A stretch of 64,000 bases of DNA from Apostichopus japonicus (Eukaryota; Echinodermata; Holothuroidea; Aspidochirotida; Stichopodidae), in NCBI RefSeq assembly GCF_037975245.1, contig NC_092568.1, positions 13,537,501 to 13,601,500 on the forward strand, given 5' to 3'. Shown here in pieces: positions 60,201 to 64,000 of the stretch. Under the pieces are notes generated by a model that did no database searches, was not told where the DNA came from, and saw nothing but the letters and a program-made list of their open reading frames with translations. Every line of letters begins with the position of its first letter. The stretch's first letter is position 1. The translations under genes and the position numbers were made by a program.

Positions 60201-60780
60201 GTAGGTGTTCATGACTGTTCCAAAAACATTTAAAATGAAAATACATTACCTTTCAAGGACAAATCAACACTTTAAAATATTGCTTTAACAAGCCAAAAAG
60301 CCAACAGCATTACAGTGATTCCAAATTACCATGTTTAATATGAGAATATTTAGTTTAACGTTTCACACAAGCATTTCAGGTTTTGCCCACAAACTGCCTT
60401 TCTTCTCAACAAAAAACAATAGAGTTCTGGTGCTCCTTGAGGTTAAGGAATTTACAAATTTTTTTATGAAGTTCTCTCACCTTTACTTCTGGAATAAGTT
60501 ATGTTGACAAGGATTTCAGACTTTGACCTCTGAAGATAACAAAATGGTTGTTTTACTCCCTAAGGTGGATCCCAATACTGTGGCCATCAAAGCTTTGTTT
60601 TGGAAGTTATCATGGTTTTATTTAACAGGGTTTCAGACTTATCAGTTCTGCTATTGATCTGAACTGAAATACCTAATCCTCTTTTTACGTCATTAACAAG
60701 TTACAGTAATGTGATCATATACTCACTTTTTTGCCATTACAAAAAAATATTAATGGATCTGATGTTTCACGTCTTGCCAT
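17120..60780 (-). CDS. XDH-like: Xanthine dehydrogenase/aldehyde oxidase family molybdo-flavoenzyme, 32 coding exons, 1401 aa
   Basis: Exons in transcript order are listed separately below; every phase matches and the sum is 4206 nt ending in TGA. Domain order: 2Fe-2S I (C47, C52, C55, C77), 2Fe-2S II (C117, C120, C152, C154), a long linker (about 170-260), FAD domain (about 285-600, with [34 protein letters not shown] and EEDDIAIV), and Mo domain (about 640-1401, with [28 protein letters not shown] and AVGEPP). The family hydroxylates purines or aldehydes in the cytosol or peroxisome and passes electrons through Fe-S and FAD to NAD+ or O2. The FAD part is XDH-like (REEDDIA). The pocket is mixed: E870 (bovine E802) and E1333 (E1261) are kept, but Y948 replaces R880 and M1078-H1079 replace F1009-T1010. 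It may therefore be a divergent XDH paralogue or an aldehyde oxidase. The promoter and any 5' non-coding exon were not identified. Confidence 0.93.
17390..17690. repeat. Dispersed repeat, family A (single copy)
   Basis: Shares phrases with the array at 43530-44560: TCATTCTCTACATATGGTGT, CTACATGTTGACAAGCA, and the CCTATGACGTCATCAATC motif. Lies in the last intron of the oxidase gene. Confidence 0.75.
17788..17955 (-). CDS. XDH-like: XDH-like exon 31: catalytic Glu
   Basis: Encodes [21 protein letters not shown]1333 is the catalytic base (bovine E1261). Ends ACQDQFTMK at donor GTAAGT. Confidence 0.97.
18370..18462. repeat. TAA/TTA-rich palindrome-like tract
   Basis: A block of TAATAATATA units is followed by its complement-like TATTATTATT block, able to fold into a hairpin. 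Low-complexity DNA in the exon 31-30 intron. Confidence 0.8.
19002..19190 (-). CDS. XDH-like: XDH-like exon 30
   Basis: Encodes [20 protein letters not shown] and [19 protein letters not shown]. Acceptor GAGCAG, donor GTGTGT. Confidence 0.98.
19540..19760. repeat. Short degenerate repeat, about 3 copies
   Basis: The phrases TTTACAAAGTGGGGTATCTA and AATGCTAAGTATCAGCTATG recur about every 65-75 bp, in the intron between exons 30 and 29. Confidence 0.75.
19898..20087 (-). CDS. XDH-like: XDH-like exon 29
   Basis: Encodes [15 protein letters not shown] and [20 protein letters not shown], near-universal in the family. Acceptor TGTCAG, donor GTTTGT. Confidence 0.98.
20328..20380 (-). CDS. XDH-like: XDH-like exon 28
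   Basis: 53-nt exon encoding [17 protein letters not shown], matching the LSxxGFYR segment. Donor GTAAGA. Phase 2 out. Confidence 0.95.
20486..20560 (-). CDS. XDH-like: XDH-like exon 27
   Basis: 75-nt exon encoding [20 protein letters not shown] and then TWEDW, matching the LKRLEP...WEDW segment. Donor GTAAGT. Confidence 0.95.
20700..20893 (-). repeat. Tandem partial copies of exon 26 end plus donor
   Basis: Minus strand: the exon end (…AATGGTGTTGCAGTGCAG then GTATGTTCACAG) is followed by a short copy (AATGGTGTAGCAGTGCAG then GTATGTTTACAC). A longer copy then ends GCAGTGCA-AGTATGTT, and a 5' fragment follows (ATGGAAGCATTAACTCAG). The first decoy keeps a full GT donor; using it would add 37 nt and shift the frame. 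Confidence 0.9.
20843..21067 (-). CDS. XDH-like: XDH-like exon 26: MGQG Moco loop
   Basis: Encodes [20 protein letters not shown] and [19 protein letters not shown], strongly conserved. Ends GVAVQ at donor GTATGT. Partial copies of its 3' end and donor follow in the intron (about 20700-20842). Confidence 0.97.
21400..21481 (-). CDS. XDH-like: XDH-like exon 25: altered pocket segment
   Basis: Encodes [20 protein letters not shown], aligned with XDH KRGLCIIPTKFGISFTVP, so Phe1009-Thr1010 become Met1078-His1079. Acceptor TTCTAG, donor GTAAAC. Confidence 0.96.
21770..21985. repeat. Dispersed repeat, family B fragment
   Basis: Shares CAGGTGTGTTTTACAGTCAG, CTAACCTTAACAATACCCAT and the CATCACCAT segment with 55795-55985, and looser similarity with 44880-44990. 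Confidence 0.75.
22334..22482 (-). CDS. XDH-like: XDH-like exon 24
   Basis: Encodes [20 protein letters not shown] and then [13 protein letters not shown]. The first part is divergent from XDH and one residue longer; PRCW then restores clear alignment. Donor GTTAGT. Confidence 0.93.
22483..23465. other. Oxidase intron 23, no recognised content
   Basis: Contains a C-run near 22945. No exon or element end was seen. Confidence 0.5.
23466..23657 (-). CDS. XDH-like: XDH-like exon 23: pocket Y948 and F982
   Basis: Encodes [17 protein letters not shown], gap-free against XDH SIMERALFHMDN, so Tyr948 replaces Arg880. RGFGVPQG keeps F982 (F914). Acceptor TTGCAG, donor GTATGT. Confidence 0.97.
23932..24106 (-). 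CDS. XDH-like: XDH-like exon 22
   Basis: Encodes [20 protein letters not shown] and [11 protein letters not shown]. It ends just before the position of the XDH pocket arginine. Acceptor TTTTAAG, donor GTAAGT. Confidence 0.97.
24643..24776 (-). CDS. XDH-like: XDH-like exon 21: Moco loop with E870
   Basis: Encodes [25 protein letters not shown] contacts molybdopterin, and E870 aligns with XDH E802, which binds purine substrate. Donor GTAAGT. Phase 2 out. Confidence 0.98.
24777..26098. other. Oxidase intron 20, no recognised content
   Basis: 1.3 kb of AT-rich sequence without a recognised repeat, RNA gene or open frame. Confidence 0.5.
26099..26320 (-). CDS. XDH-like: XDH-like exon 20
   Basis: Encodes [19 protein letters not shown], the QEHFYxE(T/P) motif of the Mo domain, and [15 protein letters not shown]. 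Acceptor TTACAG, donor GTATGA. Confidence 0.98.
27310..27866 (+). mobile_element. LINE 3'-end fragment (CR1/L2-like)
   Basis: Plus-strand translation gives [16 protein letters not shown] and then [11 protein letters not shown], the well-known C-terminal segment of non-LTR reverse transcriptases of the CR1/L2/jockey group, followed by frame breaks. The fragment ends in an ATT-repeat tail at 27851-27863, typical of L2-like 3' ends. Degenerate, antisense to the host gene. Confidence 0.85.
28367..28486 (-). CDS. XDH-like: XDH-like exon 19
   Basis: Encodes [19 protein letters not shown] and [14 protein letters not shown], strongly family-like. Acceptor TGCAG, donor GTAACT. Confidence 0.97.
28955..28985. 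repeat. TATATACTA short tandem repeat
   Basis: Four to five copies of ACTATATAT, next to the array that follows. Confidence 0.8.
29025..29560. repeat. About 49-bp minisatellite with higher-order structure
   Basis: The unit contains GGGTTTGCACTTATAC and the palindrome GTACATGTAC. A secondary unit (CATGTGCTTGTACTCATACT) is inserted in some copies, so two-level repeats are seen. Lies between oxidase exons 19 and 18. Confidence 0.9.
29793..29913 (-). CDS. XDH-like: XDH-like exon 18
   Basis: Encodes [19 protein letters not shown], matching the XDH stretch around the DVPG motif, and ends [10 protein letters not shown]. Acceptor TTTCAG, donor GTATCC. Confidence 0.95.
30162..30213 (-). CDS. XDH-like: XDH-like exon 17
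   Basis: 52-nt exon encoding [17 protein letters not shown], the strand before the first Mo-domain helix. Acceptor CCTTAG, donor GTAAGT. Confidence 0.93.
30865..30982 (-). CDS. XDH-like: XDH-like exon 16: start of Mo domain
   Basis: Encodes [20 protein letters not shown] and then [10 protein letters not shown], matching VGRP...GEA..DDIP of the family. Donor GTAAGA. Phase 1 out. Confidence 0.97.
31528..31620 (-). CDS. XDH-like: XDH-like exon 15: FAD-Mo linker
   Basis: Encodes [20 protein letters not shown] and then FQSTQLFE, a variable linker with FQSTQLFE aligning with the LFQEV region of XDH. Acceptor AATAG, donor GTATGC. Confidence 0.9.
31797..31962 (-). CDS. XDH-like: XDH-like exon 14: end of FAD domain
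   Basis: Encodes [20 protein letters not shown] and then [11 protein letters not shown], the conserved C-terminal segment of the FAD domain. Donor GTATGT. Confidence 0.97.
32090..33815. repeat. 44-bp minisatellite rich in palindromes, about 40 copies
   Basis: The unit contains CATGGTACAATC and the perfect 12-bp palindrome GTAACATGTTAC, then CCAATATTCACCATACCAC. Some copies are shortened (about 25 bp) and a block of about 256 bp is itself repeated (compare 33274-33530 and 33531-33760). Lies in the oxidase intron between exons 14 and 13 and runs nearly into the next array. Confidence 0.96.
33960..34890 (-). repeat. About 107-bp array made from exon 13 end plus donor, 8 copies and degenerate ones
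   Basis: Each unit on the minus strand carries about 75 nt matching the exon 13 end (TGTGCTATGGTGGTATGG to CTGAAGGGAAG), then a donor-like GTCAGT or GTTAGT and about 30 nt of intron. Units end near 34036, 34141, 34247, 34353, 34461, 34569, 34677 and 34783; the functional exon ends at 34891. More decayed pieces extend to about 33850. An in-frame TGA precedes each copy in the exon frame. Confidence 0.95.
34891..35075 (-). CDS. XDH-like: XDH-like exon 13: FAD domain C-terminal part
   Basis: Encodes [20 protein letters not shown] and [13 protein letters not shown], ending MKQLKGR in phase 2 at donor GTCAGT. The last part of this exon with its donor founds the array at about 33960-34890. Confidence 0.97.
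35170..35276 (-). CDS. XDH-like: XDH-like exon 12: FAD domain
   Basis: Encodes [19 protein letters not shown]. The GYRKT Tyr corresponds to the XDH residue near the flavin/NAD site. Acceptor GGCAG, donor GTAACT. Confidence 0.96.
36222..36318 (-). CDS. XDH-like: XDH-like exon 11: FAD domain GGN loop
   Basis: Encodes [19 protein letters not shown], the conserved FAD-binding loop. The family usually has Ser/Thr-x-GGN; here it begins CVGGN. Donor GTATGA. Confidence 0.97.
36480..37170 (-). mobile_element. LINE 3' fragment, degenerate
   Basis: Minus-strand translation shows [20 protein letters not shown] and [11 protein letters not shown] (36964-37170). In another frame at about 36690-36830 it shows [20 protein letters not shown], the typical C-terminal part of a non-LTR reverse transcriptase. 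The frame changes make it a relic. Confidence 0.85.
37200..37470. repeat. CCAGACCAGTACTAG-type short repeat
   Basis: Irregular copies of ACCAGACCAGTACTAGTAAA and CTTCATGCA. Ends beside the 37503 element. Confidence 0.75.
37503..37791. mobile_element. hAT-type non-autonomous element with perfect 8-bp TSD
   Basis: Termini are CAGGCGCGTAGCCAGG and, inverted, CAGGCGTGTAGCCAAG. Flanking TATGACAT at 37495-37502 and 37792-37799 is an exact 8-bp target duplication. 289 bp, no coding capacity. Contains the subterminal hairpin module (37563-37609). In the oxidase intron between exons 11 and 10. Confidence 0.93.
37800..40070. other. Oxidase intron 10, no recognised content
   Basis: AT-rich with weak internal similarities (phrases such as TAAGTCAAGTACAAAAT). 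No gene, RNA or element end was recognised. Confidence 0.45.
40070..40430. repeat. About 39-bp minisatellite, about 9 irregular copies
   Basis: The unit is AATGTAGCTATGTATGTAGA followed by TGCAGTGATGACATCC, with length variants. Confidence 0.88.
41310..41386 (-). CDS. XDH-like: XDH-like exon 10: FAD domain
   Basis: Encodes [20 protein letters not shown], the segment before the GGN FAD loop. Acceptor GTTGAAG, donor GTGAGT. Confidence 0.95.
41387..43099. other. Oxidase intron 9, no recognised content
   Basis: 1.7 kb, AT-rich. The short plus-strand open frames are antisense to the gene and have no recognised similarity. Confidence 0.45.
43100..43267 (-). CDS. XDH-like: XDH-like exon 9: FAD domain
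   Basis: Encodes [19 protein letters not shown] and [17 protein letters not shown]. Donor GTAAGT. Phase 1 out. Confidence 0.96.
43530..44560. repeat. Four tandem units of dispersed repeat family A, 260-300 bp each
   Basis: The phrase around CTACATGTTGACAAGCAGAA recurs at about 43532, 43805, 44101 and 44363. Each unit carries TGACCTYTGACC and ATGATGTCATCA-like motifs. One more copy lies at 17390-17690. Confidence 0.85.
44580..45020. repeat. Dispersed repeat family B, copy with empty hAT site
   Basis: Shares AATAACTATCTGACTT, CATACCAAGTATGACATTAA and TTACAAGCAAGTGTTG with 52030-53171 and 55785-55990. It has a single CAAGCAAG (44908-44915), the uninterrupted form of the site where the hAT element sits at 53172. 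Confidence 0.85.
45683..45827 (-). CDS. XDH-like: XDH-like exon 8: FAD domain
   Basis: Encodes [17 protein letters not shown] and [10 protein letters not shown], the FAD pyrophosphate-binding turn. Donor GTAAGT. Phase 1 out. Confidence 0.97.
45828..47466. other. Oxidase intron 7, short AATAAAAGTACAACT repeat
   Basis: Five or so copies of ACTAATAAAAGTACAA lie at about 47015-47095. Otherwise nothing was recognised. Confidence 0.6.
47467..47547 (-). CDS. XDH-like: XDH-like exon 7: linker to FAD domain
   Basis: Encodes [17 protein letters not shown], the conserved entry to the FAD domain. Acceptor TTTCAG, donor GTATTT. Confidence 0.93.
47952..48215 (-). CDS. XDH-like: XDH-like exon 6: extended linker
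   Basis: 88 codons open in phase 0, starting [12 protein letters not shown] and then Ser/Asp/Glu/Lys-rich. The Cys-rich start resembles the Cys-rich linker of animal XDH, but the linker is about 60 residues longer. Donor GTTTGA is weak, so the 3' boundary is less sure. Confidence 0.78.
48567..48755 (-). CDS. XDH-like: XDH-like exon 5: 2Fe-2S II
   Basis: Encodes [17 protein letters not shown] and [17 protein letters not shown], the four ligands C117, C120, C152 and C154 of the cluster nearest the molybdenum. Donor GTAAGT. The acceptor lies only about 34 bp from a C-rich (minus-strand) repeat array. Confidence 0.98.
48788..49510. repeat. 77-bp G-rich minisatellite, about 9 copies
   Basis: Period 77 (74 in shortened copies). 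Each unit has GGGTGGGGAAGGAGGAGGAG and GATGCATGCAGTATC. The plus strand has G-quadruplex potential; the transcribed minus strand is pyrimidine-rich and begins about 34 bp upstream of the exon 5 acceptor. Confidence 0.95.
49511..50151. other. Oxidase intron 4, rest, no recognised content
   Basis: AT-rich unique-looking DNA with a T-run near 49985. Confidence 0.5.
50152..50260 (-). CDS. XDH-like: XDH-like exon 4: 2Fe-2S I end
   Basis: Encodes [16 protein letters not shown] (ligand C77) and [17 protein letters not shown]. Acceptor TATCAG, donor GTGATA. Confidence 0.97.
50984..51080 (-). CDS. XDH-like: XDH-like exon 3: first Fe-S ligands
   Basis: Encodes [20 protein letters not shown] with ligands C47, C52 and C55. 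Donor GTAAGT. Phase 2 out. Confidence 0.97.
51226..51272. repeat. (TA)n microsatellite
   Basis: About 22 TA dinucleotides in the oxidase intron between exons 3 and 2. Confidence 0.97.
52030..53171. repeat. Dispersed repeat family B, left part interrupted by hAT element
   Basis: Contains tandem GTTTTCAGACTTTGACCTCT-like lines at about 52760, 52910 and 53050, and GATCTACATACTAAGTATGA. It continues after the insertion at 55785-55990 (GTGTGTTTTACATTCAG, CTTCTGCCTCCAGCAGGGAA). Confidence 0.8.
53922..54282. mobile_element. Nested hAT-like non-autonomous element
   Basis: Termini are CAGGAGTGTGCAACCTTTTG and, inverted, CAGGGGTGGGCAACCT. The flanks GCCTATTG and GTCTATAG match at 6 of 8 positions. 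GGGCCGCA-rich near its ends. Inserted within the larger hAT element. Confidence 0.85.
54768..55037. mobile_element. Fragment of GC-module terminal-repeat element
   Basis: The right end CTCCTACGCCTATGA and the internal module (GCGCGCCTAGCGCGCGAAAA, then ATTTTTCGGGCAAGTC) match the element at 61103-61476. The left terminus is missing at a C-run. Nested inside the hAT element. Confidence 0.8.
55162..55665 (-). pseudogene. hAT transposase C-terminal dimerisation region, truncated
   Basis: 167 open codons with [34 protein letters not shown], the hAT C-terminal dimerisation motif as found in ZMYM1-like transposases. The DDE catalytic part and the zinc finger are absent, so it cannot act alone. Confidence 0.88.
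55990..56561. other. Oxidase intron 2, no recognised content
   Basis: Unique-looking AT-rich DNA between the family B repeat and exon 2. Confidence 0.5.
56562..56619 (-). CDS. XDH-like: XDH-like exon 2: 2Fe-2S I
   Basis: Encodes [30 protein letters not shown] matches the family. Acceptor TAATAG, donor GTATCC. Phase 0 in, phase 1 out. Confidence 0.93.
57875..58275. mobile_element. GC-module element, degenerate copy
   Basis: Left end CATAGGCGTAGGAG; module GCGCGGAGCGCGCGAAAAAT and TTATATTTTTCGGGTAAAG at 58191-58235; right end worn (GGGTTACTATGACTA). Confidence 0.75.
58378..58620. mobile_element. 5' part of 37503-type element
   Basis: Starts CAGGCGCGTAGCGAA, shares ACTATCTAAGCGTAGCGCCA and CCCCCAGATCGCTGG with 37503-37791, then breaks off after the GGGGGCGG run; no 3' terminus. 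Confidence 0.8.
59793..60198. mobile_element. hAT-like non-autonomous element with perfect 8-bp TSD
   Basis: Termini are CAGGGTTGTCCAACCTTTTG and, inverted, CAGGGTTGTCCAACCTACGG. CTGTAGGT flanks both sides (59785-59792, 60199-60206). 406 bp; GC-rich near the ends (GGGCCGGAC); no coding capacity. Confidence 0.95.
60470..60640. repeat. Dispersed repeat family B, short fragment
   Basis: AAGGATTTCAGACTTTGACC and CCTAAGGTGGATCCCAATAC resemble 52760-53060. Lies just downstream of coding exon 1 on the minus strand. Confidence 0.6.
60727..60780 (-). CDS. XDH-like: XDH-like coding exon 1 (start codon)
   Basis: ATG at 60780-60778 begins [18 protein letters not shown], the first beta strand of the plant-type 2Fe-2S fold. 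Donor GTGAGT follows 60727. The exon itself runs up to an acceptor GGCAG at 60819, and the frame stays open to that point, so 60781-60818 is probably 5'UTR but could be coding from another exon. Confidence 0.85.
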
Positions 60781-61102
60781 GATGTGTCTAGGGCAGATTT
60801 TCTCATTAGTACAGTGACCTGCCAATGAAGAGAAAAAAACTACAATGTCTCACTGACTGAAAAAGTAACCAAAATGCTCCGATGTGTAGTCTTCCTAAAA
60901 CTTCATGAAATAAATCATCTATTTGATTATTTGATTTTGCTCTTCTGATGGATATACACGGGTGCATAGTGAATTGTGAATATCTACAGTCATGTCTTGC
61001 GGCATTTGCATGTTGGCAACTATCACATGTAACTTATTTATGACTTGAAAGGACTTGTGCATTGTATTTGACCTATGAGTTGATGAGTATTTAAATAGTA
61101 AT

Positions 61103-61476
61103 ATAGGCGTAGGAGGCTGGGGGGGGGGGTGCAGCCCCCCAACCAAAATTTTGTGTGAAAATTCGGGCAATATGATGAGAATTTTTCGGGCACCTACTGA
61201 AAGAAAAATAATTTGCAATGTGTTTTTCAATGGTTAAACTGATATTATTATTATCATTATTATTGTAACGACTTCCCCAATAATTATAACCAATATGAAA
61301 GGGTAGTAACACAGGAAATAATTGTATGTTATTTGCATGCTATGTATAAAACCGATGCATGCCTATATGAAGCACATTAATATGTTGAATGCGCGCGTAC
61401 CGCGCGAACAATTTTGTTTATATTTTCGGGCAAGTCGTTACAGCCCCCCCAAATCAAATTGGGCTCCTACGCCTAT
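61103..61476. mobile_element. GC-module element, most complete copy
   Basis: Termini are ATAGGCGTAGGAG and, inverted, ATAGGCGTAGGAGCCC, each followed inward by a G/C run. The module GCGCGCGTACCGCGCGAACA, then ATATTTTCGGGCAAGTC, lies at 61388-61440. No clean target duplication. No coding capacity. Confidence 0.82.
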
Positions 61477-61479
61477 GAG

Positions 61480-64000
61480 TAGTAACACCATTTACCATGC
61501 AGAATAAATTTACAATTATGAAGGAAAGAACCCAACACTCAAAATTTACACTGCATAACTACTGTGAAGTGTACGTGTACAGCCAACTGCAGGAAAGCTA
61601 AAATATAAAAAGACAAAAACTTATGATTATTTTGTATCTGTACATGCAGGATCATCAAACCTTTAACAAAAATTCTGAGCCTGTATAGATGGTAATTGAG
61701 TAACACTGCTGGCAAAATGTTAAATTGACATGGTTGCATGAAGTTAAGGTGTGGCACTAATACATGCATGTCTTACATTCTTGTCTACATTTATCCTCAT
61801 AATTTAATTCTGTGGTAGTATATGAACCTTTACCTCAACAACAATCCATTCATTTATGCCGACACAAGAGCTGCTTATATATGTTGGTTATCGGTTGAAA
61901 TGATATGAAAGGACTGGCTCATTCTATTTAAATCCAAGCATGTTGTTGTACAAACTAATAATGTAACTTGCAATTGTCTTTTCTTCACTGTGACAGTATT
62001 TTATTGACTTTATTTTAAGACATATTTCTTATTTTTCCTTACGTAATTTGTGCCACATGATGCAAAAGATGTCCATATATTGCATTCCTTTTACAAGGCA
62101 TAGCAGAAACACTTTAAAGAATAGTATTAATGACAAATATGGTGATTATGGTAGGCCTAATATAGTTTAAATATGTATGCGTTTACTGTAGCTAGAAAGT
62201 TAGGATGGCATTATAAGGTTAATGGCTACAACTCACTGTGCTATACTGACTACCTCGGTCTGGACCATTAGCAACGACGGTCGGCAAACAATAACCTCTA
62301 AAAATTGATACAACCCTATTAAAGAGAAACATAAATACTTACAATCTAACTTGCATCGAGGAACAACAGGCTAAATTGTTTATAATGGATTCATTGACCT
62401 CAATACGCACAGCAATACTACGAACAAGTCATACGTAATTAATAGGACGCGATAACTTGCGCACTGAGTTCTACTCAGAAGTCGAAAGCAACAATGAGGG
62501 ATTAGTTCTGATTTTTATGATCATAATTGTAAATCGAGTTGTATATCTCACCTTGAAGCGAGTGCAATAGTGTTAAGTATTTCCTTTTCGCACGACTGCC
62601 TAATTCATTGTTTACACCACAAACACAACTATTACTATGCAGTGTTCGCTCCAACAGCGCTCTACGGGTGATCGGGGTAGAGGCCACATGCTCAGTTTGT
62701 TGAACCCTTGGAACATTCCGACCACTTCGATCAGCAATGGATACCACGCATGGAAACGGCTAGTTTACCTGAAACAGGAGCAAGCAGATCTACATGTATT
62801 AGTATAGTTGTCAGTCAACTTGAGTGATTCCAATTCTCCTGGTGACAGGGCACCTGGACGGCCAACCAGGCTGGCTGACCACAAAAGGTCAATGCACGGG
62901 TTTCGATCCTATATGCATTGCAATGGTTGGGAAAGCAGCACACAAGTCAGAAAGTCTGCAAGGATTTATTGGGTATACAATTCCAGTGACATCGCCAAGT
63001 GGGAAGGGGATGGGGCTGTTCGGTGGACCCTGGTGCACCCCCTCCCCCATTGAAATTTTGCTTATTTTAAAGATTGATTCCTAATACATGGAAGAATAAA
63101 ATTCGATTATTTCATATTTTCTGCATCGCTTCATACGTTAAGAAGAAGATTTTTACATTCCTCCTTAAATCTGATGGGGGGGGGGGGGGCAAGACAGCCC
63201 GAGCCCAAGAGTTGTTAAAATTCACCAACTTTACATGTTAAAAAAGGTGTCGTTGATTCTGCAAATGTCATTTCAAATCTAGTACATTATATATGCCTGG
63301 TTTCATTACAATTTCGGTTTGTTCATGGAGTTATTTAGTTCAATGTTGTTTTGCTTTGTTTCCAAATCCTCGGAACTAGACCAATACCGGTATATGAAGA
63401 AAAAATCTTTCAACTTATCCTATTTTAAAGTTGTGTTATTTTTTACCCTACAAGAATACCATTACTAGTCAAGAAACTTATTACGACCGCTCTCTCCCCA
63501 GTACAAAACAGAGTATGGAATAAAGATTAGAACATGCTTGTCGCATCTATATACAGTATCTGTACAAATGTGCATTAACAACGGATCCTGCATGTAAATA
63601 TATACTGACGTCCCATCTGCCTTTCCCTATATTTAGAAACGCCTTTGAATGGCTCTCATCCGCTCACTTTATTGAAACCGGTTAACCTAGAACTGTGCAC
63701 CGGCTGTATGGGCCAAAATGTTGGGAAATTCACTTATTAGCTTTAAGATCACATCACAATAATTGTGTCATTTGATTGAAAATGTCCAAAAATTCCAGCT
63801 TAGGTGTTCACCAGATCGCTCAATTTCGATGTAAAAATTGCACAAACTCCCTGGGGTGGGGGAGGGAGAACCACACCCTCTCCCTGCTCGGTCGCTCCAC
63901 TCCTTGCTCGGGCGCCCTCGAGTTTTGACTCCATGAAAATGCCGAACTCCAGTGCAGCGATGAAAAAGTGGGGGGGGGGGGGGGCCAACCAATGTTGCTG
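61480..64000. other. Region upstream of the oxidase gene, no supported gene
   Basis: A 5' non-coding exon and promoter for the minus-strand gene may lie here; no start site can be fixed. The minus-strand open frame 62502-62747 has no recognised similarity. G-runs at 63177-63190 and 63970-63984 and a GC-rich end (63850-64000) suggest another GC-end element cut by the window edge. Confidence 0.4.

Noticed and set aside
62502-62747. Minus-strand open frame as N-terminal exon of the oxidase
   Set aside because: The enzyme's natural N terminus is already given by 60780-60727, and this frame has no family similarity; it could at most be 5'UTR.
62860-62920. tRNA-like B box (GGGTTTCGATCC)
   Set aside because: No A box at suitable distance and no cloverleaf stems could be drawn.

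Overview
The window looks like an AT-rich, intron-heavy marine invertebrate genome. Exons are 50-265 bp, introns run to several kb, and there are many minisatellites plus DIRS, hAT, LINE and SINE remains. I lean towards a non-vertebrate deuterostome such as an echinoderm, but this is inference from gene structure and repeat style. No bacterial-type operon, CRISPR array or rRNA was seen.

Layout. (1) 531-13446, plus strand: the 3' part of a TOGARAM1/crescerin-type gene, a TOG-domain tubulin regulator of cilia. I joined 11 exons in one continuous frame (626 codons plus stop). The gene starts outside the window. (2) 13447-17119: convergent intergenic/3'UTR space. (3) 17120-60780, minus strand: a complete molybdo-flavoenzyme of the xanthine dehydrogenase/aldehyde oxidase family. 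I assembled 32 coding exons, all phase-compatible, totalling 4206 nt and 1401 residues. It has two 2Fe-2S clusters, a long linker, an FAD domain and a molybdenum domain. (4) 60819-64000: upstream region with no gene I can support.

Mobile and repeated DNA fills the introns. A 2.6-kb DIRS-like element (5626-8232) keeps its terminal inverted repeats and its internal complementary region but has lost the reverse transcriptase. A 2.6-kb hAT element (53172-55784) has a perfect 8-bp target duplication and contains a second hAT-like element. Further terminal-inverted-repeat elements lie at 37503-37791, 57211-59084, 59793-60198 and 61103-61476. A tRNA-like SINE and two LINE 3' fragments are also present. 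At least nine tandem-repeat arrays occur.

The most unusual signal concerns splice junctions. At three exons, one in TOGARAM1 and two in the oxidase gene, the 3' end of the exon plus its 5' splice site has been tandemly copied into the downstream intron (6, 8 and about 2-3 extra copies). This creates rows of decoy exon ends and donors. A second notable point is the hybrid active site of the oxidase. It keeps the pocket Glu of XDH (E870) but has Tyr at the Arg880 position (Y948) and Met-His where XDH has Phe-Thr, so it may not be a xanthine enzyme. The two genes have no evident functional link; they are neighbours in convergent orientation.
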